34,589 bases of DNA from an uncultured Eubacteriales bacterium (GTDB lineage Bacteria; Bacillota; Clostridia; Oscillospirales; Oscillospiraceae). Numbering within the stretch: position 1 is the first letter of the stretch; the number at the start of each line of letters is the position of its first letter. The stretch covers positions 1 to 34,589 of the forward strand of contig URDJ01000030.1 of NCBI GenBank assembly GCA_900546615.1. Reading direction: 5' to 3'. Below are positions 1-7,916 of the stretch, piece after piece. Position numbers and translations under genes: made by a program. Below the pieces are notes generated by a model. That model worked only from the letters and a program-made list of their open reading frames with translations. It ran no database searches and was not told the origin of the DNA.

Positions 1-55
1 AGGGGCGCCGCCCCTGGACCCGGCCCGCTTTTTTGTAAAAAAGCGGGGCAAAAAA
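1..55. repeat. GC-rich intergenic hairpin repeat, copy A
   Basis: The first 55 bases recur identically at 2630-2684. The unit holds a GGGGCGCCGCCCC palindrome followed by a stem of CCCGCTTTTTT against AAAAAAGCGGG. Here it lies just past the 3' end of the DUF362 gene, so the T-rich stem could also end that transcript. The copy may extend beyond the left edge of the window. It looks like a dispersed non-coding repeat; no reading frame is apparent in it. Confidence 0.8.
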
Positions 56-66
56 CTTTAGATAAG

Positions 67-1203
67 CTACCGAGTAACAATCCGGGCGAGCAGTGGGCGG
101 TGCACTGTTACTGCGCCTTTCGGGCAGAACTCCTGACAGCAGAAGCACCTGATACATTTCCTGCTGTCTATCTGCGCTTTCCCCTTCTTTACCGCCGCCG
201 CGCCCGTCGGGCACACCTCGTGGCATTTGCCGCAGCCTACGCATTTGCTCCTGTCTACCTTCGGGCCGGTGCCGAAATTCCGCCTGATGAAAGCGTTTAT
301 CAGCGGGAAGCCCCGGTGGAAGGTGATGTCCTGCGAGATGGGCAGTTTCTCAAAGTCCGGCAGCGCAAACTTTCCCGGGTCTCCCGAGATGTTCAGCTCC
401 GCCGCGCTCTCCGGGCACAGGCCGCGTTTTATCGCCGCAGCCACCGTCGGCGCGTCCGCTGGTTTCATACCTATAAGCCCCGCGCACACGAGGTCGGCGT
501 TAAAGGGCGTGTCAGCCGCCAAAAGAGCGCCCATGTGCCGCGGCTTGCCCTGCGTCGGGCCGTTCCCCTCCATGCACAGCACCGCGTCCACCAGTGTGAG
601 CCGGGGCTTCACGTACGCCGCAAGGTCGCAGAGCATGTCGCAGAAGTCCGACGTGTTCGGGTGCATGTAGTGGAACTCCGGTTTCTTCGTGCCCGGTATG
701 ACGCCGAAGAAGTTCTTCACCGCACAGGTCATCCCCGCCATGCCGTGGGTCTTGAGCTTGGCGAAGTCGATGACTGCGTCCGCCTCCTTGAGCCAGCTCG
801 TGTAGGGGAAGCTCTTGATCGTGTTACCCTCGGGAAAGCTCATCTCGCAGGTCGAGTAGTCCGAGTTGAGCTTTGCGCCCGCCTGCTCCACCATGCGCAT
901 GCCTGTGCCGGTATAGATACCGTTCACCCAGGCCGCCGTGAACGGCCCGCCGGGGCTGTCGCCCACCGTCACCTCCGCTCCGCGTTCCGTCAGCATGCGG
1001 CACAGCTCTGTCACCAGCACCGGGTGCGTCGCCGCCGCGCTCTCAGGTTTCATGCGGGCAACGAGATTCGCTTTCACCGCGACCTTCATCCCCGGCTCCA
1101 CCCAGTCCAGCCCGCCCAGCGGCTCCAGCACGGCTTTAAGCGCGGCTTTCACCCTTTCAGCTTCGTAGTCCGCGCACTCCACTATCGATACATTAACGCA
1201 CAT
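67..1203 (-). CDS. DUF362 domain protein with C-terminal 2x[4Fe-4S] ferredoxin
   Basis: The 378-residue protein has an N-terminal DUF362 domain of about 300 residues (motifs KANLV near residue 45, GDSPGG near 103, FAKLKTHGMAGMT near 148-160). A C-terminal bacterial ferredoxin domain follows, with two four-cysteine clusters (CVGCGKCHEVCP and CIRCFCCQEFCP). DUF362-ferredoxin proteins are common in anaerobic Clostridia; their reaction is not established, and a redox or iron-sulfur role is inferred only from the clusters. No signal peptide is visible, so it is probably cytoplasmic. The ATG start is supported by GGAGG eight bases upstream. The gene ends in TAG and is divergent from ilvE across a 165-bp intergenic region. 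Confidence 0.85.
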   Translation of the reverse strand: MCVNVSIVECADYEAERVKAALKAVLEPLGGLDWVEPGMKVAVKANLVARMKPESAAATHPVLVTELCRMLTERGAEVTVGDSPGGPFTAAWVNGIYTGTGMRMVEQAGAKLNSDYSTCEMSFPEGNTIKSFPYTSWLKEADAVIDFAKLKTHGMAGMTCAVKNFFGVIPGTKKPEFHYMHPNTSDFCDMLCDLAAYVKPRLTLVDAVLCMEGNGPTQGKPRHMGALLAADTPFNADLVCAGLIGMKPADAPTVAAAIKRGLCPESAAELNISGDPGKFALPDFEKLPISQDITFHRGFPLINAFIRRNFGTGPKVDRSKCVGCGKCHEVCPTGAAAVKKGKAQIDSRKCIRCFCCQEFCPKGAVTVHRPLLARIVTR

Positions 1204-1268
1204 TACGGATACCTCCGTCTAATTTTGTATAGTTTAACCTAAAATTGCAAAAAACGCAAGATTGCCTG

Positions 1269-1296
1269 TTGCAATATCTACAAAACGTGGTAACAT
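1269..1296 (+). promoter_or_regulatory. Candidate sigma-A promoter of ilvE
   Basis: TTGCAA at 1269-1274 and TAACAT at 1291-1296 are separated by 16 bases, a fair match to the housekeeping consensus. Transcription would start near 1303, leaving a leader of about 65 bases. That leader has a small hairpin (GCCTCT/AGAGGC near 1308-1328) and is too short for a full T-box. Confidence 0.45.
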
Positions 1297-1368
1297 TATA
1301 GAGGGGAGCCTCTGCGCAAGAGAGAGGCGCGGTGTGCCCGCCGAAACTCTGAGGGAAGGACAGATAAA

Positions 1369-2439
1369 ATGGAAGAAATCAAAATAATAAAAACTACGAA
1401 CCCCAAGGAAAAGACCCCGTCCGACAAACTCGGCTTCGGCAAGGTCTTCTCAGACCATATGTTCCTGATGAATTACGACGAGGGCCAGGGCTGGCACGAC
1501 CCGCGTGTCGTCCCCTACGGTCCCATTGAGCTGATGCCCTGCGCGAACGTCCTGCACTACGCACAGGAGATATTTGAGGGCCTCAAGGCCTACCGGACCG
1601 CTGACGGCGTTGTCCAGCTTTTCCGCCCGACTGAGAACATCGCGCGCATGAACAACTCCGCCGCGCGTATGTGCATCCCGCACATCCCCGAGGACCTCTA
1701 CCTCGAGGCGCTCAAGACCATCGTCACCGTCGACGCCGACTGGGTACCGTATGAGTACGGCACTTCCCTCTACCTGCGCCCCTTCGTCATCGCGACCGAC
1801 GCGGTGCTGGGCGTACATGCGGGCCACCACTATCTGTTCTGCATCATCTGCTCTCCCTCCGGCAGCTACTATGCCGAGGGCATCAACCCCGTCAAGATCA
1901 TGATAGAGAGCCGCGACGTCCGCGCGGTCCGCGGCGGAACCGGCTATGCCAAGTGCGGCGGCAACTACGCGGCCTCGATGCGCGCCGGCGAGGAAGCCGA
2001 GAAGAAGGGTTTCTCTCAGGTGCTCTGGCTCGACGGCGTCGAGATGAAGTACATAGAGGAAGTCGGCGCGATGAACGTCATGTTCAAGATCGACGGCAAG
2101 ATCATCACCCCGGACATCTCCGGCGGCACCGTGCTCCCGGGCATCACCCGCAAGAGCTGCATCCAGGTGCTCAGGGACTGGGGCTACGAGGTCGAGGAGC
2201 GCAAACTCTCCGTTGACGAGCTCATCGACGCGGCCGAGAGCGGCAAGCTCGAGGAGGCCTGGGGCTGCGGCACCGCCGCCGTCGTCTCGCCCATCGGCCT
2301 GCTCAGCTACAAGGACAAGGACCACATCATCGCCGACAACAAGATCGGCCCCGTTACGCAGAGGCTCTACGACGAGCTGACCGGCATCCAGTGGGGCAAG
2401 GTGCCCGACACCCGCGGCTGGATAGTCAAGGTCTGCTGA
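1369..2439 (+). CDS. ilvE: Branched-chain amino acid aminotransferase
   Basis: A fold-type IV PLP aminotransferase of 356 residues, the usual length of the long (BCAT2-like) class. It catalyses transfer of an amino group between glutamate and the branched-chain 2-oxo acids, the last step of leucine, isoleucine and valine synthesis. The PLP lysine is K195 in GYAKCGGNYAAS. Other family signatures are QEIFEGLKAYR (66-76), LYLRPFV (134-140), the EEVGAMNVMF loop and GTAAVVSPIG near the C-terminus. The ATG lies after GAGGGAAGGACAG. It is monocistronic: it has its own candidate promoter and GC-rich hairpins directly after the TGA stop. No valine or leucine pathway genes lie beside it. Confidence 0.93.
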   Translation: MEEIKIIKTTNPKEKTPSDKLGFGKVFSDHMFLMNYDEGQGWHDPRVVPYGPIELMPCANVLHYAQEIFEGLKAYRTADGVVQLFRPTENIARMNNSAARMCIPHIPEDLYLEALKTIVTVDADWVPYEYGTSLYLRPFVIATDAVLGVHAGHHYLFCIICSPSGSYYAEGINPVKIMIESRDVRAVRGGTGYAKCGGNYAASMRAGEEAEKKGFSQVLWLDGVEMKYIEEVGAMNVMFKIDGKIITPDISGGTVLPGITRKSCIQVLRDWGYEVEERKLSVDELIDAAESGKLEEAWGCGTAAVVSPIGLLSYKDKDHIIADNKIGPVTQRLYDELTGIQWGKVPDTRGWIVKVC

Positions 2440-2457
2440 CACGCACTTAAAAATACA

Positions 2458-2519
2458 GGAGCCGGCCGCCGGTCGGCTCCGGGCCGCGGCCCCCGGGAGC
2501 TTGTCTTCCGGGGGCCTTT
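2458..2519 (+). terminator. Tandem hairpins after ilvE
   Basis: Two hairpins follow the ilvE stop. GGAGCCGGCC pairs with GGTCGGCTCC (2458-2480, one mismatch). GGCCCCCGG (2488-2496) pairs perfectly with CCGGGGGCC (2508-2516) and is followed by TTT. The short T tract makes this a moderate intrinsic terminator; the repeat cluster immediately downstream may reinforce it. Confidence 0.6.
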
Positions 2520-2538
2520 GCATATGCCGCTGTTTTTT

Positions 2539-2740
2539 AGGGGGAACCCCTTGGTAGGGTTCCCCCCTGGCCCCCCTCCTGACCTTGTTTGGGCATGATA
2601 GGGGGTTTCGCCCGCTGCGGCGGGCGACCAGGGGCGCCGCCCCTGGACCCGGCCCGCTTTTTTGTAAAAAAGCGGGGCAAAAAAATTTTCGTTTTTTTCC
2701 GGCTTTTTTGCAAAAAAGCGGGGCAAAAAACTTTCGTTTT
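2539..2740. repeat. Cluster of palindromic intergenic repeats
   Basis: Between ilvE and the convergent transporter gene there is no credible gene, only stacked palindromes. GGGGGAACCC (2540-2549) pairs with GGGTTCCCCC (2557-2566). CGCCCGC pairs with GCGGGCG around 2609-2627. Copy B of the 55-bp repeat occupies 2630-2684. A partial copy at 2702-2730 matches 28 of 29 bases of the T-rich stem in copy B. The T-rich stems read as terminators in both directions, which suits two converging genes. Confidence 0.75.
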
Positions 2741-3907
2741 TTAGACGAACGGGCGGTCGATGTGGACTTTTGGGTGTGAGTTTTGCCACAGGCTGTGCAC
2801 CAGCGTTTCCAGCGCCGACTTTGCCTCGTCCTCCGTCAGTGCGCTGTCGTTCGGCAGCACCGCGTCAAAGATCACGTTCGTATGCGTCGGGCCGTCCACT
2901 ATCCTGAAATCGTGTATGCTCAGTCGCGGGTCGATCGCCTTGACCGCCTCAGCAAGCTCGTTGCGCATGTGCGCCGTCTTTGTCCCGTCCGGGCTGATGG
3001 GGTCCATATGTATCACCGCCGCACAGCCCAGCTTTGATTCCAGCTCGTATTCTATTGTGTCTATCGCGTCATGCAGCGCGTAGATATCCCCGTCGCCCGG
3101 CACCTCCGCGTGCAGCGAGACCATGAGCCTGCCCGGGCCGTAGTCGTGCACTATGAGGTCGTGCACATTCATCACCTCGGGGTGCGACAGCACGATGTCC
3201 GATATGTCCTTCACGAGCTGCGCATCCGGCGGATTGCCCAGCAGCGGGCTGAGCGTCTCCTTCGCCGCCCTGAAACCCGAAAAGATGATGAACGCCGCTA
3301 CCGCCGCGCCGCCCCAGCCGTCCGCGTTTATGTTCGCGAACCGCGCCAGCAGCATGGAGATGAGCACCACGCCCGTCGCTATGCAGTCCGACAGCGAGTC
3401 CACCGCCGTTGCCGACATGCCCGGCGAGTTTATCTTCCGTCCTATGCCCCTGTTATACGCGAACATGTAGCCCTTCACGCATATCGACGCCACGAGCACC
3501 AGCATCGGCACCAGACCTGCGTCCACCGCCTCCGGCTCCATTATCTTATGCACGGACTCTATCCCCAGCTGCACGCCCACGACGATTATGATGAGCGACA
3601 CCGCCACGCCCGAGAGATACTCTATCCGCCCGTGACCAAAAGGATGCCCCGGGTCCGGCTTCTTCGCAGCCATCCTGAAGCCCAGCAGCGTTATCACCGA
3701 CGAGCCCGCGTCCGACAGGTTGTTGAAGGCGTCCGCCGTCATCGCTATGGAGCCGGACAGCTGCCCCGCGAGATACTTCCCGAAGAACAGCAGCACGTTC
3801 AGCCCTATGCCCGTAAGCGAGCACAACATGCCATAGGCGCGCCGCACCGCCGCGTCCTGCACCCTGTCGCGGTCCTTTATGAACAGCCTTGCCAGCAGTG
3901 TTATCAA
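2741..3907 (-). CDS. Cation diffusion facilitator (CDF) metal exporter
   Basis: A 388-residue inner-membrane protein that would export divalent metal in exchange for protons. It has about six transmembrane segments between residues 25 and 210 and a cytoplasmic C-terminal domain (from about 215) with the usual dimer-interface pattern. The transport site aligns as N62/D66 in FNNLSD and D170/D174 in DSLSD, an N-D/D-D set rather than the H/D sets of zinc members; this resembles manganese exporters such as streptococcal MntE. Metal preference is inferred. The start is TTG, chosen because GGGAGG sits at a normal distance and no in-frame ATG is better placed. The C-terminal part (about 300-388) is longer than in minimal family members. 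Confidence 0.88.
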   Translation of the reverse strand: MITLLARLFIKDRDRVQDAAVRRAYGMLCSLTGIGLNVLLFFGKYLAGQLSGSIAMTADAFNNLSDAGSSVITLLGFRMAAKKPDPGHPFGHGRIEYLSGVAVSLIIIVVGVQLGIESVHKIMEPEAVDAGLVPMLVLVASICVKGYMFAYNRGIGRKINSPGMSATAVDSLSDCIATGVVLISMLLARFANINADGWGGAAVAAFIIFSGFRAAKETLSPLLGNPPDAQLVKDISDIVLSHPEVMNVHDLIVHDYGPGRLMVSLHAEVPGDGDIYALHDAIDTIEYELESKLGCAAVIHMDPISPDGTKTAHMRNELAEAVKAIDPRLSIHDFRIVDGPTHTNVIFDAVLPNDSALTEDEAKSALETLVHSLWQNSHPKVHIDRPFV

Positions 3908-3980
3908 ATCCTAACCTCCCAAACACGACGAAACGGCCCCTCCCGGAGGCCGCTCCGCCGTTATGCTTTCAAAACCGTGT

Positions 3981-4808
3981 TCAATACGCCCCGCGCTCGA
4001 TATAGTCCGCAAGCTCCCTGAGCTCCGGCACCTCGAGCGTCTCGATCTCGCCCGCGTCGCAGGCCCGGGCGTACCCGGGGTCTATCGGCAGCTTCGCCAC
4101 CTGTCCGATACCGAAGCGCTGCGCCGTCTCGTCTATGTGGCTCTCGCCGAAGACGCTGTGCTGCTTGCCGCAGTCGGGACATACGAAGTAGCTCATGTTC
4201 TCCACGAGTCCCAGCACGCGCTTGTTCATCATGCCTGCCATATTCACGGCCTTCTCAACGATCATGCCCACCAGCTCCTGAGGGCTGGCTACCACCACGA
4301 CCCCGTTCACCGGCAGAGACTGGAACACCGTCAGCGGCACGTCGCCCGTCCCGGGAGGCATATCCACGAACATGTAGTCCACGTCGCCCCACATGACGTC
4401 CGACCAGAACTGCTCCACCGCGCCCGCTATTACCGGGCCGCGCCAGACCACCGGGTCCGTCTCGCGGGGCAGCAGCACGTTCATGCTCATCATCTGCACC
4501 CCGCCGCGGCTCACGACCGGCAGGATGAAATTCTCGCCTCCGCGCGCGCCCTCATGCACGCCGAACATCTGCGGGATGGAAGGGCCGGTGATGTCCGCGT
4601 CCAGCACCGCCGCCCTGTGGCCCCGGCGCTGCATCTCGCAGGCCAGCAGGCTCGTCACAAGGCTCTTGCCGACGCCGCCCTTGCCGCTCACCACCGCGAT
4701 GACACGGCCCACCGCCGCGCCCTCATGCAGGGGCTTCAGAAAGCTCTGCGTACGGCTCTCGCAGTTCTCGGCGCAGGAGGAACAATCGTGATTGCAATTT
4801 TCGCTCAT
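3981..4808 (-). CDS. Mrp/NBP35-family iron-sulfur carrier ATPase
   Basis: A 275-residue deviant Walker-A P-loop ATPase of the Mrp/ApbC/NBP35 family, which assembles or hands over 4Fe-4S clusters in the cytoplasm. The P-loop SGKGGVGKS is at residues 41-49, the switch-like DADITGPSIP near 90-99 and VDMPPGTGD near 145-155. The family CxxC is in YFVCPDCGKQ and would bind the bridging cluster. A cysteine-rich N-terminal tail (NCNHDCSSCAENC, residues 4-16) resembles the extra cluster site of NBP35. GAGG lies upstream of the ATG, and a strong promoter lies about 50 bases above. The gene is probably monocistronic. Confidence 0.92.
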   Translation of the reverse strand: MSENCNHDCSSCAENCESRTQSFLKPLHEGAAVGRVIAVVSGKGGVGKSLVTSLLACEMQRRGHRAAVLDADITGPSIPQMFGVHEGARGGENFILPVVSRGGVQMMSMNVLLPRETDPVVWRGPVIAGAVEQFWSDVMWGDVDYMFVDMPPGTGDVPLTVFQSLPVNGVVVVASPQELVGMIVEKAVNMAGMMNKRVLGLVENMSYFVCPDCGKQHSVFGESHIDETAQRFGIGQVAKLPIDPGYARACDAGEIETLEVPELRELADYIERGAY

Positions 4809-4852
4809 TATCTATACCTCTTTTGTTAATAATATACTTGCTCAGTACCGAT

Positions 4853-4880
4853 ATTATATCCCAACTTGAAAATAAGTCAA
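4853..4880 (-). promoter_or_regulatory. Sigma-A promoter of the Mrp gene
   Basis: On the minus strand TTGACT (4880-4875) and a perfect TATAAT (4858-4853) are 16 bases apart. The -35 box overlaps the stop codon of the upstream M14 peptidase gene, so the Mrp gene has its own start site about 40 bases before its ATG. Confidence 0.75.
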
Positions 4881-5755
4881 CAGCCGAGCACCGCCCTTGC
4901 CAGCAGCGCGCGCACCTTCGGGTAGATATCCTCAAAATCCGTAAACGGCAGCGGGTTTTCTCCCAGCCCGCACTCCACCGTATAGCCGGGACGGTCGTAT
5001 TCCAGTATGAACCAGTCCTTGTACCCGGCGTGGCCGGAGGCGTAGGGCGTATCCTCCAGCGCGTAGCCCGAGGCCTCGGCCAGCGCCTCGCCGCAGGCCC
5101 TAGCGCCCGGCGGCTCGAGGTCGAGGTACTTCCAGTATATCACCTCGCCCTGGGTGTGCAGAGTCACGACCATGTCCGGGGCCACCCGCTTTGTCAACCG
5201 GTACAGCGCCCGGCTCTCCGGCGCGCACAGCGGCGCGCGCCCGACGTAGTCCCTCGGCGCGGGCCTCGTGTAGCCCTGTTCAAATTTTATCCGTTTTGCC
5301 TCCTGCCAGCCCGCAGGGAACTGCAGGTTCAAATCCACTCCCCCAATGTTCGCCTTCCAACCGTCCGGGAAGGGTATGTCCGGGTACTGCGCAGCTATGC
5401 GTTTCGCGTTCTCGTAGAGCGGCCCGGAGACGAGCGCGCCCGTCACGAGGTCCACGCCGTCCGGGTTCACGATCGGCGCGAACCACACCTTCACCTCCTC
5501 CAGCACGCCCGGCCAGGTCCCTGAGGCCAGCTCGTCTGCAAACCTCATCAGCAGCGGCGCAGTTATCCACTCGTTCGCGTGCTGCGCCGCCGCAAACAGC
5601 AGCCTTCTCCTTCCCCTGCCCAGCGAAAACCAGTGCAGCGGCCGGCCCGCGACGCTCCTGCCATACAGTCCCGCCGCGCCGTACGCCCCCTGCGAGGCCG
5701 TCCTCAACACTTCGGCCGCCAGCTGCCGCGTGCTCCATTGCGTCGAATTTTTCAT
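4877..5755 (-). CDS. M14-family zinc carboxypeptidase (gamma-D-glutamyl-diamino acid peptidase type)
   Basis: A 292-residue zinc metallopeptidase. Zinc ligands are H59 and E62 (QHANEWIT) and H200 (VTLHTQGE). The substrate-binding stretch GGVDLNLQFP is at 138-147. The catalytic glutamate is E261 in TVECGLGENPLP, a tail motif typical of the M14C group that cuts gamma-D-Glu to diaminopimelate bonds in cell-wall peptides. No signal peptide is visible, so it may act in the cytoplasm on recycled muropeptides or in the developing spore; the exact substrate is inferred. AAGGAAAA is a weak ribosome site before the ATG. The gene is divergent from spoIVB, which fits but does not prove a sporulation link. 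Confidence 0.85.
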   Translation of the reverse strand: MKNSTQWSTRQLAAEVLRTASQGAYGAAGLYGRSVAGRPLHWFSLGRGRRRLLFAAAQHANEWITAPLLMRFADELASGTWPGVLEEVKVWFAPIVNPDGVDLVTGALVSGPLYENAKRIAAQYPDIPFPDGWKANIGGVDLNLQFPAGWQEAKRIKFEQGYTRPAPRDYVGRAPLCAPESRALYRLTKRVAPDMVVTLHTQGEVIYWKYLDLEPPGARACGEALAEASGYALEDTPYASGHAGYKDWFILEYDRPGYTVECGLGENPLPFTDFEDIYPKVRALLARAVLGC

Positions 5756-5944
5756 GGTCAGATTTTCCTTTCGCTCAAACTTCCCGCTTTATAATGCTAT
5801 CGCGTCGGAGAGGAAATGATTCATTAAAAAACCGCCTTTAATTTTCCCGACGCGGAGCATAATGATATAGCCGGACGCGGCGGAGGATTTTTGAAAAATT
5901 TTCTGCAAGGCCGAGGCAGAAATGAGCGGGGGGAGATAAAAAGG

Positions 5945-6970
5945 ATGGAAAAGACGAGAAGGACATGCCCTCGGGCGGCGCTGGCGCTGCTGCTGGCCGT
6001 GTCGGTGCTTATGGCGCCGGCGCTGGCCGAGGGCACGAGGACTCTTGTGCCTGTCGGGCGGACTGTGGGCATAGAGGCACAGACGGAGGGCCTGCTGGTG
6101 GTCTCGCTCTCCGAGGTGGAGACGGCCGAGGGCAAGGTCAGCCCGGCCGCGGAGAGCGGGATACAGCCGGGCGACATTATAGTGAGGCTGGGCGGCTGCG
6201 AGGTCTCGACCTCAGCGGACTTTGCCAGGGCCGCGGCCTGCCTTGACGGCAGCCCTGTAGCGGTGCAGCTCACGCGGGCCGGGCAGCTCATACAGTTCAC
6301 GGTGACGCCGGCGCTCTCACAGGAGGACGGCTGCTGGCGGCTGGGCCTGTGGCTGCGCGACGGCATTGCGGGCATCGGCACGGTGACCTTCTACGACCCG
6401 GAGACGGGGCTGTTCGGGGCGCTGGGCCACAGCATCAACGATGTGGACACGGGCATACTGCTGCCGCTTGGCGACGGCACCATAACCTCGGCGACGGTCT
6501 CGGACGTACAGCGGGGTGAAAAGGGCAAGGCCGGCGAGCTGCACGGGGCCTTCGATACGGAGTCCAAGCTGGGTGAGGTGAAGCAAAACACCTCGAGCGG
6601 CATATTTGGTACTGCATTTTGCGGTTTTGAGGGCGTCCCGATTCCTGTGGCGGAGGACAGTGAGATCGAGAACGGACCCGCCACAATACTGGCGAACGTC
6701 GAGGGCAGCGAGGTGCGTGAATACGCAGTTGAGATCTCGCGCGCCCAGTCCGGCGGGCGTCTGATGGTGACGGTGACCGACCCGGAGCTGCTTGCGGCCA
6801 CGGGCGGAATTGTGCAGGGGATGTCGGGCAGCCCGATAATCCAGAACGGCAAGCTGGTGGGCGCGGTGACGCACGTGCTGATCTCGGACCCGACCAGAGG
6901 TTACGGCATCACGATAAGCTCCATGCTCCGCGCCGCTGAGGAGGCGCAGACCCTGGCTATCGCAGCGTGA
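5945..6970 (+). CDS. spoIVB: SpoIVB-type sporulation signalling serine protease
   Basis: A 341-residue S55-family protease. In Bacillus SpoIVB is made in the forespore and cleaves SpoIVFA to trigger pro-sigma-K processing. An N-terminal signal anchor lies at 11-28, a PDZ domain at about 45-122 (SGIQPGDIIVRLGG), and the protease domain after it. The catalytic triad can be read: H162 in GALGHSIND, D279 in TVTDPELL and S294 in GMSGSP; the 15-residue Asp-to-Ser spacing equals that of the Bacillus enzyme. It is shorter than the Bacillus protein (about 425). The ATG at 5945 is chosen over upstream in-frame starts because GGGGAGATAAAAAGG precedes it and it begins the signal sequence. The usual neighbours recN and spo0A are absent here. 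Confidence 0.92.
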   Translation: MEKTRRTCPRAALALLLAVSVLMAPALAEGTRTLVPVGRTVGIEAQTEGLLVVSLSEVETAEGKVSPAAESGIQPGDIIVRLGGCEVSTSADFARAAACLDGSPVAVQLTRAGQLIQFTVTPALSQEDGCWRLGLWLRDGIAGIGTVTFYDPETGLFGALGHSINDVDTGILLPLGDGTITSATVSDVQRGEKGKAGELHGAFDTESKLGEVKQNTSSGIFGTAFCGFEGVPIPVAEDSEIENGPATILANVEGSEVREYAVEISRAQSGGRLMVTVTDPELLAATGGIVQGMSGSPIIQNGKLVGAVTHVLISDPTRGYGITISSMLRAAEEAQTLAIAA

Positions 6971-6978
6971 CAAAGCAA

Positions 6979-7006
6979 AACCGGAGCCGCTTCTGCGGCT
7001 CCGGTT
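6979..7006. terminator. Bidirectional terminator between spoIVB and the GH16 pseudogene
   Basis: A perfect 12-bp stem (AACCGGAGCCGC against GCGGCTCCGGTT) with a TTCT loop. GCAAAA on the left and TTTTGC on the right give A/T-rich flanks on both strands, so it can serve both converging genes. It also marks the edge between the housekeeping block and the glucan locus. Confidence 0.85.
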
Positions 7007-7017
7007 CGCATTTTGCA

Positions 7018-7887
7018 TCAGTTTATCCTGCAAAGAGAAATATCGTCCAGGCTCACGGTATGCGGGACGTTCTGAGTGGTCCCGACGCAGCCCGGCATGA
7101 AGACCAGCTTTGCCTGATCTATGGGGGTCGCCACCGTAAATTCCACGCTGTACTCGGCCCATTCGCCCGAGATATCGAAGGTATGGTTCAGCGGGGGACT
7201 CATGCCGTCTTTTTCGACAGCGACGCATATCTGGCGAGACATGGAGGCCTTTGCGCTGAAGCTGAGCCTGTAAGTGCCCGGCTCTGTAATATTCACATTC
7301 TGATAGAGCTGCGACGACCAGGTGTTCGGCAGGGTCGTTCCCATCGTAGCCGTGAAGTACCCGTCGCTCTCAGGCGCGGCAAAGCTGCCGCCGTTCTCCG
7401 TCCATGTAGTCCAGGAATCCAGTGAGAGGGCAAAATCCCCGTTTGCCACCAGCTCATCGGCGACAGGCATCAGTGTAATATCGTCAAAATACAGCGTATG
7501 AGCTGCGTTCGCCGCGCCTGTGACGTTCCCGAGGAAAAACAGCAGCTTGGCGGAGGTATAGTCCTCGCCGCCGTATTTGCCCTGTATGGCCTTCAGCACG
7601 AGGCTGCCGTCGCGTATAAAGGCGTTGTCGGTGGAATCCGTATAATACTGCTGCTCATTGTTGCCAAAGCCGCCTCCGCCTATCGTGAATTCCCACTTGC
7701 CGGTGTCAACGGCCGCGCCGTTGAATTCGTCATACCACACAAGTTCTCATTTGCTCTCGTCCAGAGGCTCATATTTCTAGTCCGACGCGATATCGGATGT
7801 CGCCGCCGCCGGAACGGCCAGCGCGGTGAGCATGCATACCGACATCAAAATTCCTGCCATCCTTGTAATGGTTTTGCCCAGCTTCAT
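7018..7887 (-). pseudogene. Degenerate secreted GH16 beta-glucanase with CBM4/9-like modules
   Basis: A broken gene for an exported endo-beta-1,3-glucanase. From the ATG at 7887 (AGGAGGAGTT upstream) one frame runs 290 codons. Residues 1-29 form a clear signal peptide (hydrophobic core, AAA cleavage region). Codon 37 is TAG (7779-7777) and codon 47 is TGA (7749-7747), in KxELVWYDEF where GH16 enzymes usually have Trp. The GH16 N-terminal third follows (GKWEF, NNEQQYYT). At TSAKL (about residue 112, near 7550) the frame jumps into the last strand of a carbohydrate-binding module (LYFDDITL). The GH16 core with its E-x-D-x-x-E site is absent. A whole CBM4/9-like module fills about residues 145-289. 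Internal starts such as the GTG at 7740 would give only a non-catalytic cytoplasmic fragment. Confidence 0.85.
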
Positions 7888-7916
7888 ATTAACTCCTCCT
7901 GTTCACACAAATTCGT

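Noticed and set aside
100..1242. Plus-strand frame of 380 codons opposite the DUF362 gene
   Set aside because: Arg/His-rich with no recognisable domain; the minus-strand frame has a DUF362 domain and eight ferredoxin cysteines.
1297..1368. T-box or riboswitch in the ilvE leader
   Set aside because: The leader is about 65 bases with one short hairpin, and no T-box core sequence was found.
7747..7749. TGA in the GH16 pseudogene as a selenocysteine codon
   Set aside because: The position is normally Trp in GH16, not a redox residue, and no downstream SECIS-like hairpin was evident. A second stop and a core deletion are also present.
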